From contig FWCC01000370.1 of NCBI GenBank assembly GCA_900169235.1, forward strand, positions 1-64,000: a DNA stretch of 64,000 nucleotides, read 5' to 3'. The position numbers were made by a program, and so were the translations under genes. The notes beneath the pieces are model-generated. The model ran no database searches and had not been told where the DNA came from. It saw nothing but the letters and a program-made list of their open reading frames with translations. Source of the DNA: Zarea fungicola. Lineage: Eukaryota; Ascomycota; Sordariomycetes; Hypocreales; Cordycipitaceae. Below, piece after piece: positions 1 to 11,476 of this stretch (position 1 is the first letter of the stretch; each line of letters starts with the position of its first letter).

Positions 1-1037
1 TGGGGGCGTGGCACAAGTAGGCCATCTCTTGTCATTGAACGACAAAGGTCTCCGTTGCAAAACAACCATGACTTACAACTTTGTTCCTAGAAAGCGTGGG
101 TTGCTGCTTGAGCCTTGCTGTATTTGTACATCAACTCCGTTCTCTTTGCAACCCCGTTGCAGCTCCTACTCTCTTCCTTTCCTTCTATTGCAGAGTACGT
201 ACCCAGCACTAGCAATTATTCTGACCCTTTGCCCACCGAAGGACTCCATCTTGTGAACGCCTCATCCCGCCAGATTGCCTGTTTCTCTTCAGCTCAAACT
301 GATGTGATATTTTCTTTTTTCTTTCCATAGAGACACTCCCTCACAACAGTACAGCTGATAAACGCTCACAACAAGAAATGCAGACGAAAAAGACCGCAGA
401 CCACTCTGATTTGCGACTTGTACATAACCCTGCTTACAATGTAATATCAGCAGTGGTTGCAGCATAAATCTGTCCACACAAAGCCGCAAGGTATAACCAA
501 ATCAAGCCGCTCATCTACCTACACCCTCAGCCCAGGGCGCCGCCCCTCGCGCTGCCCGGAAACAGTGAAGAAAAAATAGCACAAACTGATCCAGCCTTGA
601 ATGGGTCCCTCCACGCCATGTTCTTTTGCTCTGAGCCATTCACGCTTCGCCGTTGAAGGGCATGCCTCCAGCATCCACTTGCTATCGGCCTCACACCCCC
701 CCGGTCCACTCTCGGCCGCCCCCAGCATGTCCCATTTTCTGAACGAGAACGACAATTTTTGGGTTTACCAGTACTGAGTACTGAGTACAGAGTACCAGAC
801 ACCGCGTGCTCATCCCACGCACCCTGGCTCATGCCAAAAAGCCATTGCATATGGCTAATATAAGAGATCGTCTGTTCCCTCATCAGCCGGTTTCTCGTTC
901 CCTTGTCCTGTCCCCTCCCCAAGACTAGCAATTAATAGCCACCAAGCTTGGCATTCCCGTCTTGGCACCCATCTTGCTCTTCCTTCACCTTTATTCCCAG
1001 TCCTAGACCCGAGGAATCTCTTGGCAAACCGGTCAAC
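1..1037. other. Upstream intergenic region of the phosphate permease
   Basis: No convincing coding region is seen in the first kilobase; the short open frames on both strands lack conserved motifs and overlap each other. It includes a pyrimidine-rich stretch near 900-1000 that probably belongs to the 5' leader of the permease. A small tandem repeat (GTACTGA-type, 7 bp, about 3.5 copies) lies at 771-796. I did not see a CACGTG phosphate-response site, although a shorter half site would not be noticed by eye. Confidence 0.5.
771..796. repeat. 7-bp tandem repeat (GTACTGA, about 3.5 copies)
   Basis: The sequence reads GTACTGA, GTACTGA, GTACAGA, GTACC. It sits about 240 bp upstream of the permease start codon. 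It may be a simple slippage repeat, or a regulatory motif because it is in the promoter. Confidence 0.6.
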
Positions 1038-2924
1038 ATGAGCTCTGAGGAGGATACCCGCAAGGCCGGCGCGGCCACCAACGTTACCTCTGGTGGTAAC
1101 GCCGCCTTCACCAACTTCAATAACCAGTTCGCCCACGTCACTGACCTCAACGAGAGAAGACGTCTGGCCCTCGCCGAGATTGACAGAGCCCCCTTTGGCT
1201 GGTACCATGTCCGCGCCTGTGTTGTCGCCGGTGTTGGTTTCTTCACTGACTCCTACGACATCTTCACGGCCTCCATGCTGACCATTATGCTTGGCATTGT
1301 GTACTGGCCCGGTGTGGGCAAGATGCCCGCCAACTCGGACACTGCCATCAAGCTGGCCACCTCGGCCGGTACCGTCGTTGGCCAGCTCGGATTCGGTATC
1401 CTTGCTGATATTGTCGGTCGTAAGCGCATGTACGGTCTTGAGCTCATGATCATCATCTTTGCCTCGCTTGCCCAGGCCCTCACTGCCTCCGGCCCCGGTG
1501 TCAACATTGTTGGCCTCATCATCTTCTGGCGGTTAGTAGCCAACTTTTCCTGCTTTCATCCTGAGTAATTACTGACTGCTTCATAACAGTGTCATCATGG
1601 GTGTTGGTATTGGTGGTGATTACCCCCTTTCTTCCATCATCACTTCCGAGTAAGCCTCTCATTCATCAGTAATTTTTTTAAACCGCATTAACACGATATA
1701 GGTTCGCTACCACCAAGTGGCGTGGTGCCATGATGGGCTCCGTCTTTGCCATGCAGGGATTCGGTCAGCTCGGTGCCGCCCTCGTCATGCTTTTCGTCAC
1801 CCTCGGCTTCAAGAACGCTCTTGAGGGTGCCAAGGATGTCGCTCACTGCTCCGGCCACTGCCAGGTTGCCGTTGACAAGATGTGGCGCACCCTCATCGGA
1901 TGCGGTGTCGTCCCCGCCTGCATTGCTCTCTACTGTACGTCTCAATTCGCTTCACTACCACTCATCTTTTTGTACTAACCGGCATGCCATAGACCGTCTG
2001 ACCATCCCCGAAACCCCCCGATACACCTTTGATATTGCCCGCGATGTCGAGGGTGCACAGGAAGACGTCAAGGCCTACATCAGCGGCAAGGCTGAGGGTG
2101 ATGTCGACCAGGTTGCCCGTGCCCAGGTCAGCCAGCAGGCTGCCACCGCTCTCGAGGTCCCCAAGGCTGGCTTCAAGGACTTCTGCCGCCACTACAGCAA
2201 GATGAACAACTTCCTCCTCCTCGTCGGAACTGCTGGCTCCTGGTTCTGCCTTGACGTTGCCTTTTACGGTCTCTCCCTGAACAACGGTACCATTCTCCAG
2301 GCCATCGGTTTCGCCACCTCTGGCAACACCGTCACCAACGTCTACCAGCTCCTCTACAACACCGCCGTCGGCAACGTCATCATTGTCCTCGCCGGTGCCG
2401 TCCCTGGCTACTGGGTCTCCGTCGCCACCATTGACACCATTGGCCGCAAGCCCATCCAGATGGGTGGCTTCATCATCCTGACCATTCTCTTCATCGTCAT
2501 GGGCTTCGCCTTCCACAAGCTCTCCGCCAACGGCCTCCTCGCCATCTACGTCGTTGCCCAGTTCTTCTTCAACTTTGGCCCCAACACCACCACCTTCATT
2601 GTCCCCGGTGAGGTCTTCCCCACCCGCTACCGTTCCACCTCGCACGGTATCTCTGCCGCCTCTGGCAAGATTGGCTCCATCATTGGCCAGGGTGCCATTG
2701 CCAGTCTCCGCGTCCGCGGTGCCACCAAGACCAACGCCAGCCCTTGGTTGAACCACGTCCTCGAGATCTTTGCCCTCTTCATGCTTCTCGGCTGTGCCAC
2801 CACCCTGTGCATCCCCGAGACCAAGCGCAAGACCCTCGAAGAGCTCAGCGGTGAGGACGACTATGCCGTCCACCGCGCCGGTGATGTCGAGGCCGCCACT
2901 GAGACCAAGACCGCCTCCATCTAA
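1038..2924 (+). CDS. High-affinity inorganic phosphate:H+ symporter (PHO84/PHO-5 type, MFS)
   Basis: Imports inorganic phosphate with protons across the plasma membrane. Four exons join cleanly: 1038-1531, 1590-1649, 1702-1934 and 1993-2924, giving 572 residues, the usual family length. The phosphate:H+ symporter signature GVGIGGDYPLSS followed by an Ile-Ile-x-Ser-Glu run is assembled across introns 1 and 2. The cytoplasmic loop has DIVGRKRMYG, and the second half has DTIGRKP and PGEVFPTRYRSTSHG, all standard for PHO84 homologues. Twelve membrane segments are expected. The start ATG at 1038 fits the family N-terminus; an open frame extends upstream to 948 but without homology. Family members are usually induced by phosphate starvation, though no regulatory site was seen here. 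The next gene is convergent. Confidence 0.95.
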
Positions 2925-3201
2925 AAGCTTGAACTTTTTGATGAAGCGATGCATTCTTAGGTTGTCAATGTATAAAGATGGATGAGTTGCGAAATAAAGA
3001 CCTTGTTGTGATCTGGGGACATCTTTTTTTTTTTCATTTCTGTTTAATTTACCCATGTCTTTTTGTTTTTGGACTACAGCACTTTCATAATAAATACCTT
3101 AGATTGTAGCAGCAAAAAAAAAGCATCATCTCATTTACAAAATTTTGGGTTTCAAATATTCTCTCGTGTTCTACTTCTACTGGGCTACCTAAGCAAGACC
3201 T

Positions 3202-5043
3202 TTATTTGTACATGCCCAAAATCTCACCAACAACGCTGCGGTAGATGCCCTTTGGGTCAAACTGGTTCTTGACAGCCTTGAAGCGAGCGAGATACTGTAG
3301 AGAAATATTAGACAAGGTTGTGTTTAAGCATGACTAAACGGGAAGAGATAATTATACTTACCGATTTATCGAGATTCTTGACGGCACGCGTAAAAACGTC
3401 TCGCGTGTTCTTGGTCCAGTGCGGGCGGCACGGGAACTCGTCGATCAGCGTATTCGCAAGCCGAATGTCTTGTTTTTTTGTGTGTTAGTTTATCCTCTTG
3501 TGGGTTTCAGGAGTGGGAACGAAAAATTGATCTGCAGGAGAAGTTCCCTCTTAAAGAAGGGGGAAATGTAGCACAAGGACAAAGGGGGGGTGTCTGCTTA
3601 CAAAAGTCCTCGTTGAATCGCTTGTGGTCGCCAATCGTCGGCCGATAGCTGGGAAAGTCAAACATGATGATGCCCTTGCTCCAGTCCTCGCCATCGGCTG
3701 TGCCAGTGGTGACCTGGCCCAAAAAGTCCTTGTTCGCCTTGCCGAACTTGATGTTGATGCCGCTCCTGTACGTCGACGTCATCCAGATGAGCTTCCAGTT
3801 CTCCGCGTCAAACAGCTGTCGCACGCGCTTCAGCATCTCATTGGCGCGCGTGACGGGGAAGGCAAGCTCGAGCGTGTAGCCACGCAGGTCGTAGTCCCAC
3901 TCGGGCTGCATGCCCGGGTACAGGCCGCCGATGAGCACGTCGTAGTTGTAGCCGTACACGGGCCAGTCGGTGATGGCGGCGTCGGTGACCTTGTCGTGGA
4001 AGTTGGGCTTGGACCAGAGGTCGAAAAAGATGGCCTCGGCGATCCAGTTGGATCCCTGCACGGCCTTGCCGGCGTCAAGGAGGGCCTTGGCGGCGCCCGC
4101 TTCGAGGGGTGTGATGGAAAAGGTGGACTGGAAGCCCTGCTGAGAGGAGTTGCCTTCGGGAACGGCGTCGTAGTATCGCCAGTGAAACTTGTGCTTGTAT
4201 GGCCACCACTGGGGTTGTGTGTTAGTCAAATATGAAATGGAACTTGCAGTGCATGGACATACCCAGAGATTGGCGGTCATGTATGGCGAAATCATGCCGT
4301 AAATATCACCGTTGAGCACATCGTTTTCCTCGAGTCTACACAGCATGTCAGTTTTGCCGCAGTCGCTGGATTGCCAATTTCACTTACGTCTTTTGCATCG
4401 CATAAACCTTGGTCTCGGGGTAGATCTTCATCTTCAGCCTCACAATCACACCCAAAAGACCCAACGAAGTCGAAGCTGCAAGCCAAGTATCGTCATTCTC
4501 ATTTCTCTCAATGTGCCTGATATTTCCAGCGCCGTCGACAATATCCAGGGCGAGCACGCCACCAACGACAGCCGCGTCTTCGCGAATAGACGTTCTATGC
4601 GCGCCCATGGCCACACTACCACCCAGAGTAATGTTCCAATTGACCAGGCCCGTGCCAATGTTGGCGCCGCGGTCGTGCAGCCACTGGGCGAGCTGGAAAA
4701 AGGTCGTGCCGCCCTCCACGATGACGGAGCCCTGGGAAGCACCAGCGGGGAGGTTAAAGTCAGAGATGCCATTCATAAACTCTGTGCGGATAATCATGGT
4801 GCGGTCGTCAGAGCACTGTGTGTCGTACCACATGTGGCCCTTGCCGCCGGCGCGGACTTGAAGCCCACGACTGGCGGCACTGCGCACAAACGACTGGACG
4901 TCGGCGACGGAGTGCGCATCATTCACCTCGGTGACGTTGTGGCAAGAGGGGAAGCCGGGCCCGTCAAAGGTATAGTACTCAAAGGCAGTAGAGGTCGTGA
5001 CACAGGCACCCAAAAGGGCCAGCAGCTTTGAGGAGAGCATCAT
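3202..5043 (-). CDS. Secreted FAD-linked oxidoreductase (VAO/PCMH family, ALO-like C-terminus)
   Basis: Five exons on the minus strand (5043-4388, 4335-4263, 4208-3602, 3468-3362, 3294-3202) give 511 residues. The N-terminus is a signal peptide (hydrophobic to about residue 19). A PCMH-type FAD domain follows, with RAGGKGHMW near the usual cofactor-attachment His, a GGTTFFQLAQWL segment, and NITLGGSVAMGAHRTS typical of the pyrophosphate loop. The C-terminal part ends in RPHWTKN and a FDPKGIYRSVVGEIL-type tail, which resembles sugar-lactone oxidases such as D-arabinono-1,4-lactone oxidase more than classical berberine-bridge enzymes. The substrate cannot be read from the sequence. It probably oxidises a sugar, lactone or small alcohol outside the cell. 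A double Met (5043/5040) makes the exact start ambiguous by one residue. Confidence 0.85.
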
Positions 5044-7139
5044 GGCAAAAAGGTATTGTTGCGACTCGGTGTAAGTCGTTGCAAGGCCACGCCAAAGAAA
5101 AAAAAAAAGCAAACTCAGTAGGGGCGCTTGGACCAGAATTTAAATAGGAAAAACAATTAGGGTAGCTGGTACCGCCATTTGTCTATAGCAGCTGCGGCGC
5201 ATGATTACTTCGTGGTGTTGTAATTTCCCCTTCCCTCCGTCCCGTGCCAGCGACCGGCACTTTACTGGCAGTTCAACGGCCATTTACTAATTTGGGAGGG
5301 CTGCCCCGTGTGCCACATCTTGGCATCGACCATTCAGGTTGTAGCTGTAACAGATTATTTAGCTCTGGTGTGCTGTCACCAGGGACGCTGCCGAGGTGCG
5401 CGCTCATGATCACAAGACGATCGCGCGCGCAGACATCAGATGAACCAGTAAAAGTCTACAATGCGGGTTCCTGGCACGTACCCCGCGATGTAGTAGGTGC
5501 AGGCATAGTTGTCAGCTGCGGGGGCCTTAATATAACCTTGTATTTTGTCACCGGAAATCCCACCACTGGTGCGGCGGAGAGTGTGATCATGGCTTGCTGA
5601 GACTTGGCGTTGGGTAGAGTGAACTTGAGCATTTAGTCTTGGGTAGGAAAAGTGCGGACGCCACGTCCTATATGGTTGCGTTAGTATATGTTACATAGCA
5701 GCACCACTCCACTCAAAAGGATACGAGCAATTTTAGAGAATAACAAGATAGGTCCGGCCATCCGTAGTTGAGCTTGGCAATCAAGCTTGTTTTCAAGGAA
5801 TTTAGACTGGAGCTGTCTGGTTCGTTGATTGAGCAAACCAAAAGGTTCAATCTCAGTGTATGAAAGCCGAGTGTCGCAGGCGCTGATAATATGACCTTTT
5901 CTACATCTATAGCCTCTAACTAGTTGGTATTTAATTTCCGTTGTGATGCCATTCTGCGAGCGTCTGGCCGCATGCTACGACATAGTCACAGTCTTCAGCA
6001 AGACGGTTCATGTAGATGCTCTATTACATTCCGAAGCAATCAAATAGAATAGTATGATGAAGTGGGCGAATAGTTCCGCCGAGCGGGCGACGGGGATTGC
6101 CCTGTCGGGCCGCGCTTTGCGGCGTCCAGGGCAGCAAGCCATGCCGTTGCCACTCTGGCGTTTCCCCGCACGGCGCTCTGGTTGCTTTGGCATGAGACAA
6201 TGAAGCCGAGGCGGAATTCAAGTTCATGGTGCGATTGACCTAAGAAGCCAGTGACGGTATGGACGCGTCGTGCAACCCTGGTTGGAAGCACGCACTGCGA
6301 CTGGTTTGGTACACAGGCAGCGTTGCGTTTCTCGAGGTTTGTAGAGCCTGGCTTGAGGCAGAAGTACACCAAAAAAATCCTAAAGTGTTGAATACAATTA
6401 TAAATAACGTTCATGTTATATAGACCTGGAATTATTAAATACACAGATGCAGGATTTAATGATCGACCGGCAATAGAGATGGGTCAGGGCTACCAGCCTG
6501 GAGGACCTTTAGATGGACCAGTGCAAGCCGGTGTAAATTAGAGTAGCTTGCAGTGCCACATTAAAAGGCTTGTATTATAGACTATCTGAAGCTGTTAATG
6601 ATTTATTCCCGATATATTTAGGCAGTATTCCTCGTCCTCGAAGTCGCTGAAGTAGCGACCGAGTCGGCAGCTGCACACACCAAGGCAATCCCGAGCACCT
6701 TGAGTGAGCTTTGATAATAAAAATATACACATCAGCGTACAACCGCCCACATGTGGCACCAAGGAAACTCTATTACGGCTGTGCTACTAGAGCGCATGGT
6801 GCTATGACTCCAGGCCGCCCGTGTTAGTGCTTGGTAACGTGGTAGAACTAGATAGCTGGCCCATACACAATCCATCACATATGTAGAAAAGGTTTAATTT
6901 AAAGAAACGTGAGACAAAAATCTCGAGATGGAATCTCGAGACTTCTGAAGCCTCCCGTGTGTAGTATCAAGTGGCCTATATTATGTATACAAGTTGAAGT
7001 CAAATTTGTCCACATCCCTGCTCGAAAATATACACCACAGACCCCAAATATAACCTCTGTACCCGTTATCCGCTTCGAATTTCAACGTAGAATACAAAAG
7101 AGTTGTACCGAAAGTTGTTTAAAGGCCAGGGAGAGGAGA
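5044..7139. other. Intergenic region, 2.1 kb, no supported gene
   Basis: No complete gene is supported. A GC-richer patch at about 6060-6200 yields only overlapping short frames. On the minus strand a long frame without an ATG runs from about 5685 to a stop near 5431. Its last 40 residues (GGISGDKIQGYIKAP... ending DFYWFI) read like protein, so an exon of an unannotated or decayed gene is possible. Confidence 0.4.
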
Positions 7140-7409
7140 TCAGACACCACCAACAGGAAGAGCTGGCTTGCCAACGCCCGCGCCTCCAAGTCCACCACCA
7201 AGGAGCGAGCCGCCGGCATCTCCCTGCCCGGAACCAGTGCCACCAAGACCAGGAATAGCGCTCTCGACCCCGTTCAAAACAGGACCGGTTCCTCCGATGA
7301 GGCCAGAGTTACCACCAAGAAGGGGAAGGTCGCGCGTGTCGACGGTAGGCGCAGCGGAAACGCTGGCAATGAGGGTTGCCACGAGGGCAGCAATAGTGTT
7401 GGCCTTCAT
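7140..7409 (-). CDS. Small glycine-rich secreted protein
   Basis: A single exon encodes 89 residues. It starts with a clear signal peptide (MKANTIAALVATLIASVSA, cleavage expected before APTV). The mature part is about 70 residues, rich in Gly, Leu and Pro, with GGT/GLGG-type motifs and no cysteine. The ATG at 7409 is followed immediately by the signal peptide, which supports the start. Function is unknown. Cysteine-free glycine-rich secreted proteins of this size are found in fungal cell walls and secretomes, but no family can be assigned. The frame has coding-like composition in an otherwise gene-poor stretch. Confidence 0.65.
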   Translation of the reverse strand: MKANTIAALVATLIASVSAAPTVDTRDLPLLGGNSGLIGGTGPVLNGVESAIPGLGGTGSGQGDAGGSLLGGGLGGAGVGKPALPVGGV

Positions 7410-8565
7410 GTTGTAGAAGTTGTAGAGATTGTAGATTAAAATATTAATTTTTTTTGTAACGAAATTGGCTTTTTAAATTGACATTAAAGTTGAGAGATTG
7501 AGAGAGCGATGAGAATGCTGTTTGAAAAATATACTGTCCAACTCAGTACTCTTTATATCCAAATAACGCTGGCGATCTGAGACACGAAACTGACGCCATT
7601 GTTGACTTTACTGCCAATTTGCAATGCTTTTCAACTGCCGTAGTGTAGCGTACTGTTGCTTCGTGATGATGTGATGGTATCAGTTGGTGCAAGGAAATTA
7701 TTCCAAGACTTGTCCATGTCGTGATTTTAGTCTCGTTTGGCCCATGGGATTACCCCTGGTGGTCATGGCACCATTCCCCATGCTCTTGACTAATGCACCA
7801 ATAGAAGGCGAGTGAGATTGCCGAAAGCGAATATAATCGACTGCTTTAATTAACTATCGTAGATGCTTGTAAGATTTACAAGGCTAGCTGGTATGGGGGA
7901 CATGACCCCCTTGCACCAGACGGTACTATGCGCTGACACAACGCACGGCCACGGATGAGCAGTTTATGCCGGCACTTTCTTGAGCCGAGTCGGCCTGTTT
8001 TGATTATGAATTTTTGCGAAAAGGAGGATTTAAGAAGCCAAATTGTGCCTCCGTATTTGCGCAGTTGATTATAGTAATAAAATGGCAAATGGCGAGCAAT
8101 GTCAGGAATATACGCACTTCAATTGATGCCAGAGTGCGCTGCTCGGCGTACTAGTAAGATCTAATTCCTCTACGCCCACAGCCCCTTTTACAGAACAAAT
8201 TCGCCAATTTTTTCCTACTTTATCTATAGGTACATCGCTCTTAATAACTATATAAAAGGCTATTTACATACACTGCATAATCTATTTAAAGCGACCAAGA
8301 AGTAGACGCAAAGCTAGAGGAGCTATATAAGTTTCTAGAAATAAAATATTGGCATAGATTATTAGACAGGGAGTTATAAAATATATCTGATAAAGGGAAT
8401 TAATTAGAGGAGCTAATAAAACAGTCAGGATTCAGCCATGTACATTATTGAAATGTAACGTAAATTCCCATTATAGAAGCGAATAGTTCGACACTATACG
8501 ATAGCCAAGGCATTCAGTGCCTATTAGTTACATTCAGCAAGCCCATAATAAATAAAATCAATAAT
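7410..8565. other. Intergenic region with AT-rich patch (about 8180-8560)
   Basis: No gene is seen. The stretch from about 8180 to 8560 is strongly AT-rich, with many TA steps, multiple stops in all frames and recurring fragments such as gaggagctat / gaggagctaa. This is the look of an old repeat degraded by RIP-like C-to-T mutation, but no transposon family can be recognised. Confidence 0.4.
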
Positions 8566-8805
8566 CTAGAAGCCAGGTTTCTTGTTCTCCTGCAATATCT
8601 TTGTCGCCGTTGCTGTCCTAGTCTGTGTCTCGGTTGCGACACGCTCTCTCACCTTTTCATCTCCTCTCCCTTGGTTATTGTCAGCCTTGGGCTGCTTCTG
8701 GATGCTCTTGAGGACGGGCGGCTGCTGTCGAAGATAGTCAGGCTTCTTGGGAACCACTGGCCGCTCCTTTTGCTGCTTCGGCAGGTCCTCGCTGGTGTTG
8801 CCTCC
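8566..8805 (-). other. Open continuation of the HNH-gene frame beyond its TAG stop
   Basis: The frame of the HNH gene continues without a stop for 79 codons after the TAG at 8808-8806. The tail is Lys/Gln/Pro-rich and low in complexity, including KERPVVPKKPDYLRQQPP. Possible explanations are a nonsense mutation in a once longer protein, stop-codon readthrough, or chance. No alternative splice that skips the TAG was evident. Confidence 0.5.
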
Positions 8806-10280
8806 CTAAGGCAACGACGCAGCCCAATCTTCGACCTCCTCCATACTTCTACCGCTCGGGCCATCATTCTGGTCAGCTTCCACCATTTCCCTGAGGGCAC
8901 TAGGCTCAGAATCTGGCTGGAAATCGGACAACGACAGTCGAAAGTCGTCGGCGGCCCCCGACATGGCGGCAAGGCGCAGCACTAACCACTGCACATTGAA
9001 AAGTATCATCATCTTTTCAGCGTCGGCTTTGTTTGGCATTGTGATGTTGAAAATATGCCCAGTTTTGACAAATGTTCTGTCTTGACGCAGGAGATAGCGT
9101 CCCTCTCCAAAGGACTCGGGATAGAAGCTGCTGTCCACCATGCTTAACAAGGTTTCTGAGTTCAGTTGGAAATCGGATGGCTTCTTTGTTTTCTTTCGAA
9201 CATTCAGCCAGTGAAATTTCAGCATTACGGAATATTTTCCGCTTTCTCCGTCTGGACTAATGCCCAAACATTCAAACGCGCATTTCGCGTCACCCCAATT
9301 CTTATGTACCGCCCGGTCCAGGCAGACTAGGTTCCAGCTTTTATCGAGCGTTGGCTCACGATAGACAAGTCGGTTAAGCGCAGCTGTGTCTCCAAAATGG
9401 TTGAATAGCTCTTGTACTGAGGTTTTAACTCTTGATTGTCGCTCTGTTGTATTATACATTGCATATGGAACAATGTGGCAAACTTCAACAGCTGCGGAGG
9501 AATTGGTAAGGACGCATTTTTCGTTGTCGCGATGTATGCACTAGATGCTGTCTGTTAGAAATAAAGTTATGACCATGAAGGCAAGGCTATTAAGATGACT
9601 TACTGCTTGCTTTTCGTTGTCGCTACGGCGGTCTTGAGCTGACGTTCGTTTTGCGCTTGATCCTTGGGATACTGCAGAGCTGCGTGAAGCCTTCCTTTTG
9701 CCCTTGCTAGAGCCAGATGCTTGGCTGGGTCTGGAAGATGCTAAGGCAACAGGGCCAGGTGCTGGGGATAATAGGACTGGTACCTGGGTCTTTACGCTTT
9801 CTTTTGAAGTAGCATCATCATAGCCTCGTTTAACTGCAAAACGAAGCAAGTATAAGAATTAGGAGCATAAAGCAACATGTCAATAACATATAACTCACAA
9901 AGGTGAATATTCCCTTTAAGTCTCTGTAAATGCGCCAGAAGCAGATCAAGATCGCCTCCATTTTCGTATACTCGTAGACTTGGCATGGGCAATAGCATAA
10001 AAAAAGCCGCTATCTCTGGCGTCATTTCATATCCAGTGCTTTTTTCGGCGTCCTCTTTGTCAAGCTTGGTAAGCCTCTCATCAACGACTTTTACAATTCT
10101 AAGCCTTTCGTCGACCTCATCCTGGTACTTGACATTTACTGCCTCCTTATGATGACGGGCAATAAGAACACTTTCGAGATCTCTGAGCTCAGTGTCATCA
10201 TCGTCGGCCCAGAACTCTTCGTATAAGTTCTGAAACTTGGCTTGCACGTAAGGTGATGCCCTATCTTGCGAGGCTGCCAT
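8806..10280 (-). CDS. HNH-endonuclease-domain protein (HNH_2-like), with in-frame TAG before a further 79-codon tail
   Basis: Three exons (10280-9899, 9833-9604, 9540-8806) give 448 residues. The N-terminal 200 residues are helical and charged, followed by a Ser/Lys-rich linker in exon 2. The C-terminal half is an HNH nuclease domain of the kind common in fungal proteins. It has CIHRDNEKCVLTNSS at 205-219, the VCHIVPYAM core (His226), and NLVCLDRAVHKNWG at 274-287 (Asn274, His283), which match the H-N-H metal and catalytic positions. Function in fungi is unknown; nucleic-acid cleavage is the family inference. After the TAG stop (8808-8806) the same frame stays open for 79 more codons to a TAG at 8566, encoding a Lys/Gln-rich tail. 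A C-to-T change of a CAG codon would produce exactly this stop. Confidence 0.75.
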
Positions 10281-11476
10281 GATTGTAGACCTTGAATTCC
10301 AATCTGCCAGCCGGCCGGAGTGCGATTAGAGATGATTTAGTACGGTAGTAGGCTTTATGGGGTAATTTCTTCAACTGTATTAGGATTTGTAAACTTTTTT
10401 TATTTATTTTTTTTCTTAGCTCTGCTGTTACTGCCGCTCTACACCACTTTGGTAAGGAATTTTCTGTGGCTGTCGCTGAGACGCGCCCTCTAAAGTTAAA
10501 TAACCTCAACATGGGACAGGGGGAAAGTAAATAAAGAGGCTTCACAATATTACGGCTGTAGTTTAGAAGTCAAGGCTAGAGACAAGGCATGATTTGGCTC
10601 AAGACTAGTAGTATTTGGCTAGGGGTCGGTGCTGCCAAGTACGACATCCACCCCCCACTAAAAGATAGCTATAGTTCATCCTGCGGGTCTCCAGTATCGG
10701 ACATTTGGCTATGATATCTTTCGATATTGTAAGATCTATGGCTGTGGCTGTGTCACGGACCTAGAAGGTATATATTGGATGCTAGGGATGTCTTGCCACG
10801 GCTGGACATTACAAGCCACCGTCGACCTGACTTGATGAAGTTGCCGACGGAGATGTAGGAAGCCTGGGTGGTTACATGACGAGAGACTCAAGTCAGCCTC
10901 ACGGGCAGCCCAGCAGGGGTGCCACTTTTACCTTTTGACAAGTAGTTGCACGGCAGAGAGGCGGGATGAGAGTGTTGGAGAACTGTAAGAAAGTTGCTAT
11001 ATATTTTCAATTTTATTTTGGAATTTTTGGGCGACGTGGTTCTAAGAACAGTGACCAAGGGACCAATGCCATGCGCGAGGCTGAAGATGTATGTCCGACA
11101 AGGTGCCTTATGCCTGTCGCATAAGTCGGTGTTGTATTTCAGCTTCGCTGGCAGTTACCTGCTCTTTCACTTGACCACAGGCACCGTCTCGAATTTTCTA
11201 CAATCCAGGATGATACTAAACTATTTGTGTATTATTAGCGGCCATGCGAGCTGCCTGCGTATGCACTACCAGGCGAAGCTCTAGTTTTAACTTGGTGGGT
11301 ATCACAAGCGGAGTATCACCAGCTCGCGATCCCTCCGCATTTGAGCGAGGTTAGCCATGTGGCGCACCAAGTTCAACGAAACTGCCTCGCGCTTCTGCAA
11401 TATAAAAGTCCTTCGACGTGTCCTCACAAGACCGCTGGTGTAATCTCTGGCCAACATTTCCTGAGCTGTCTACAGA
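10281..11476. other. Intergenic region between divergent HNH and HET genes
   Basis: Nearly 1.2 kb between two divergently oriented genes. No coding region, RNA gene or repeat was recognised. A poly-T/poly-A stretch at about 10395-10420 belongs to the upstream region of the HNH gene. Confidence 0.5.

Noticed and set aside
1962..3056. 364-codon minus-strand frame
   Set aside because: It is antisense to the phosphate permease. Its Gly/Asp/Glu-rich composition is the mirror of biased codon use in that gene, and it spans an intron and the 3' flank.
3624..4235. 203-codon plus-strand frame
   Set aside because: Antisense shadow of the FAD-linked oxidoreductase exon, with no motif.
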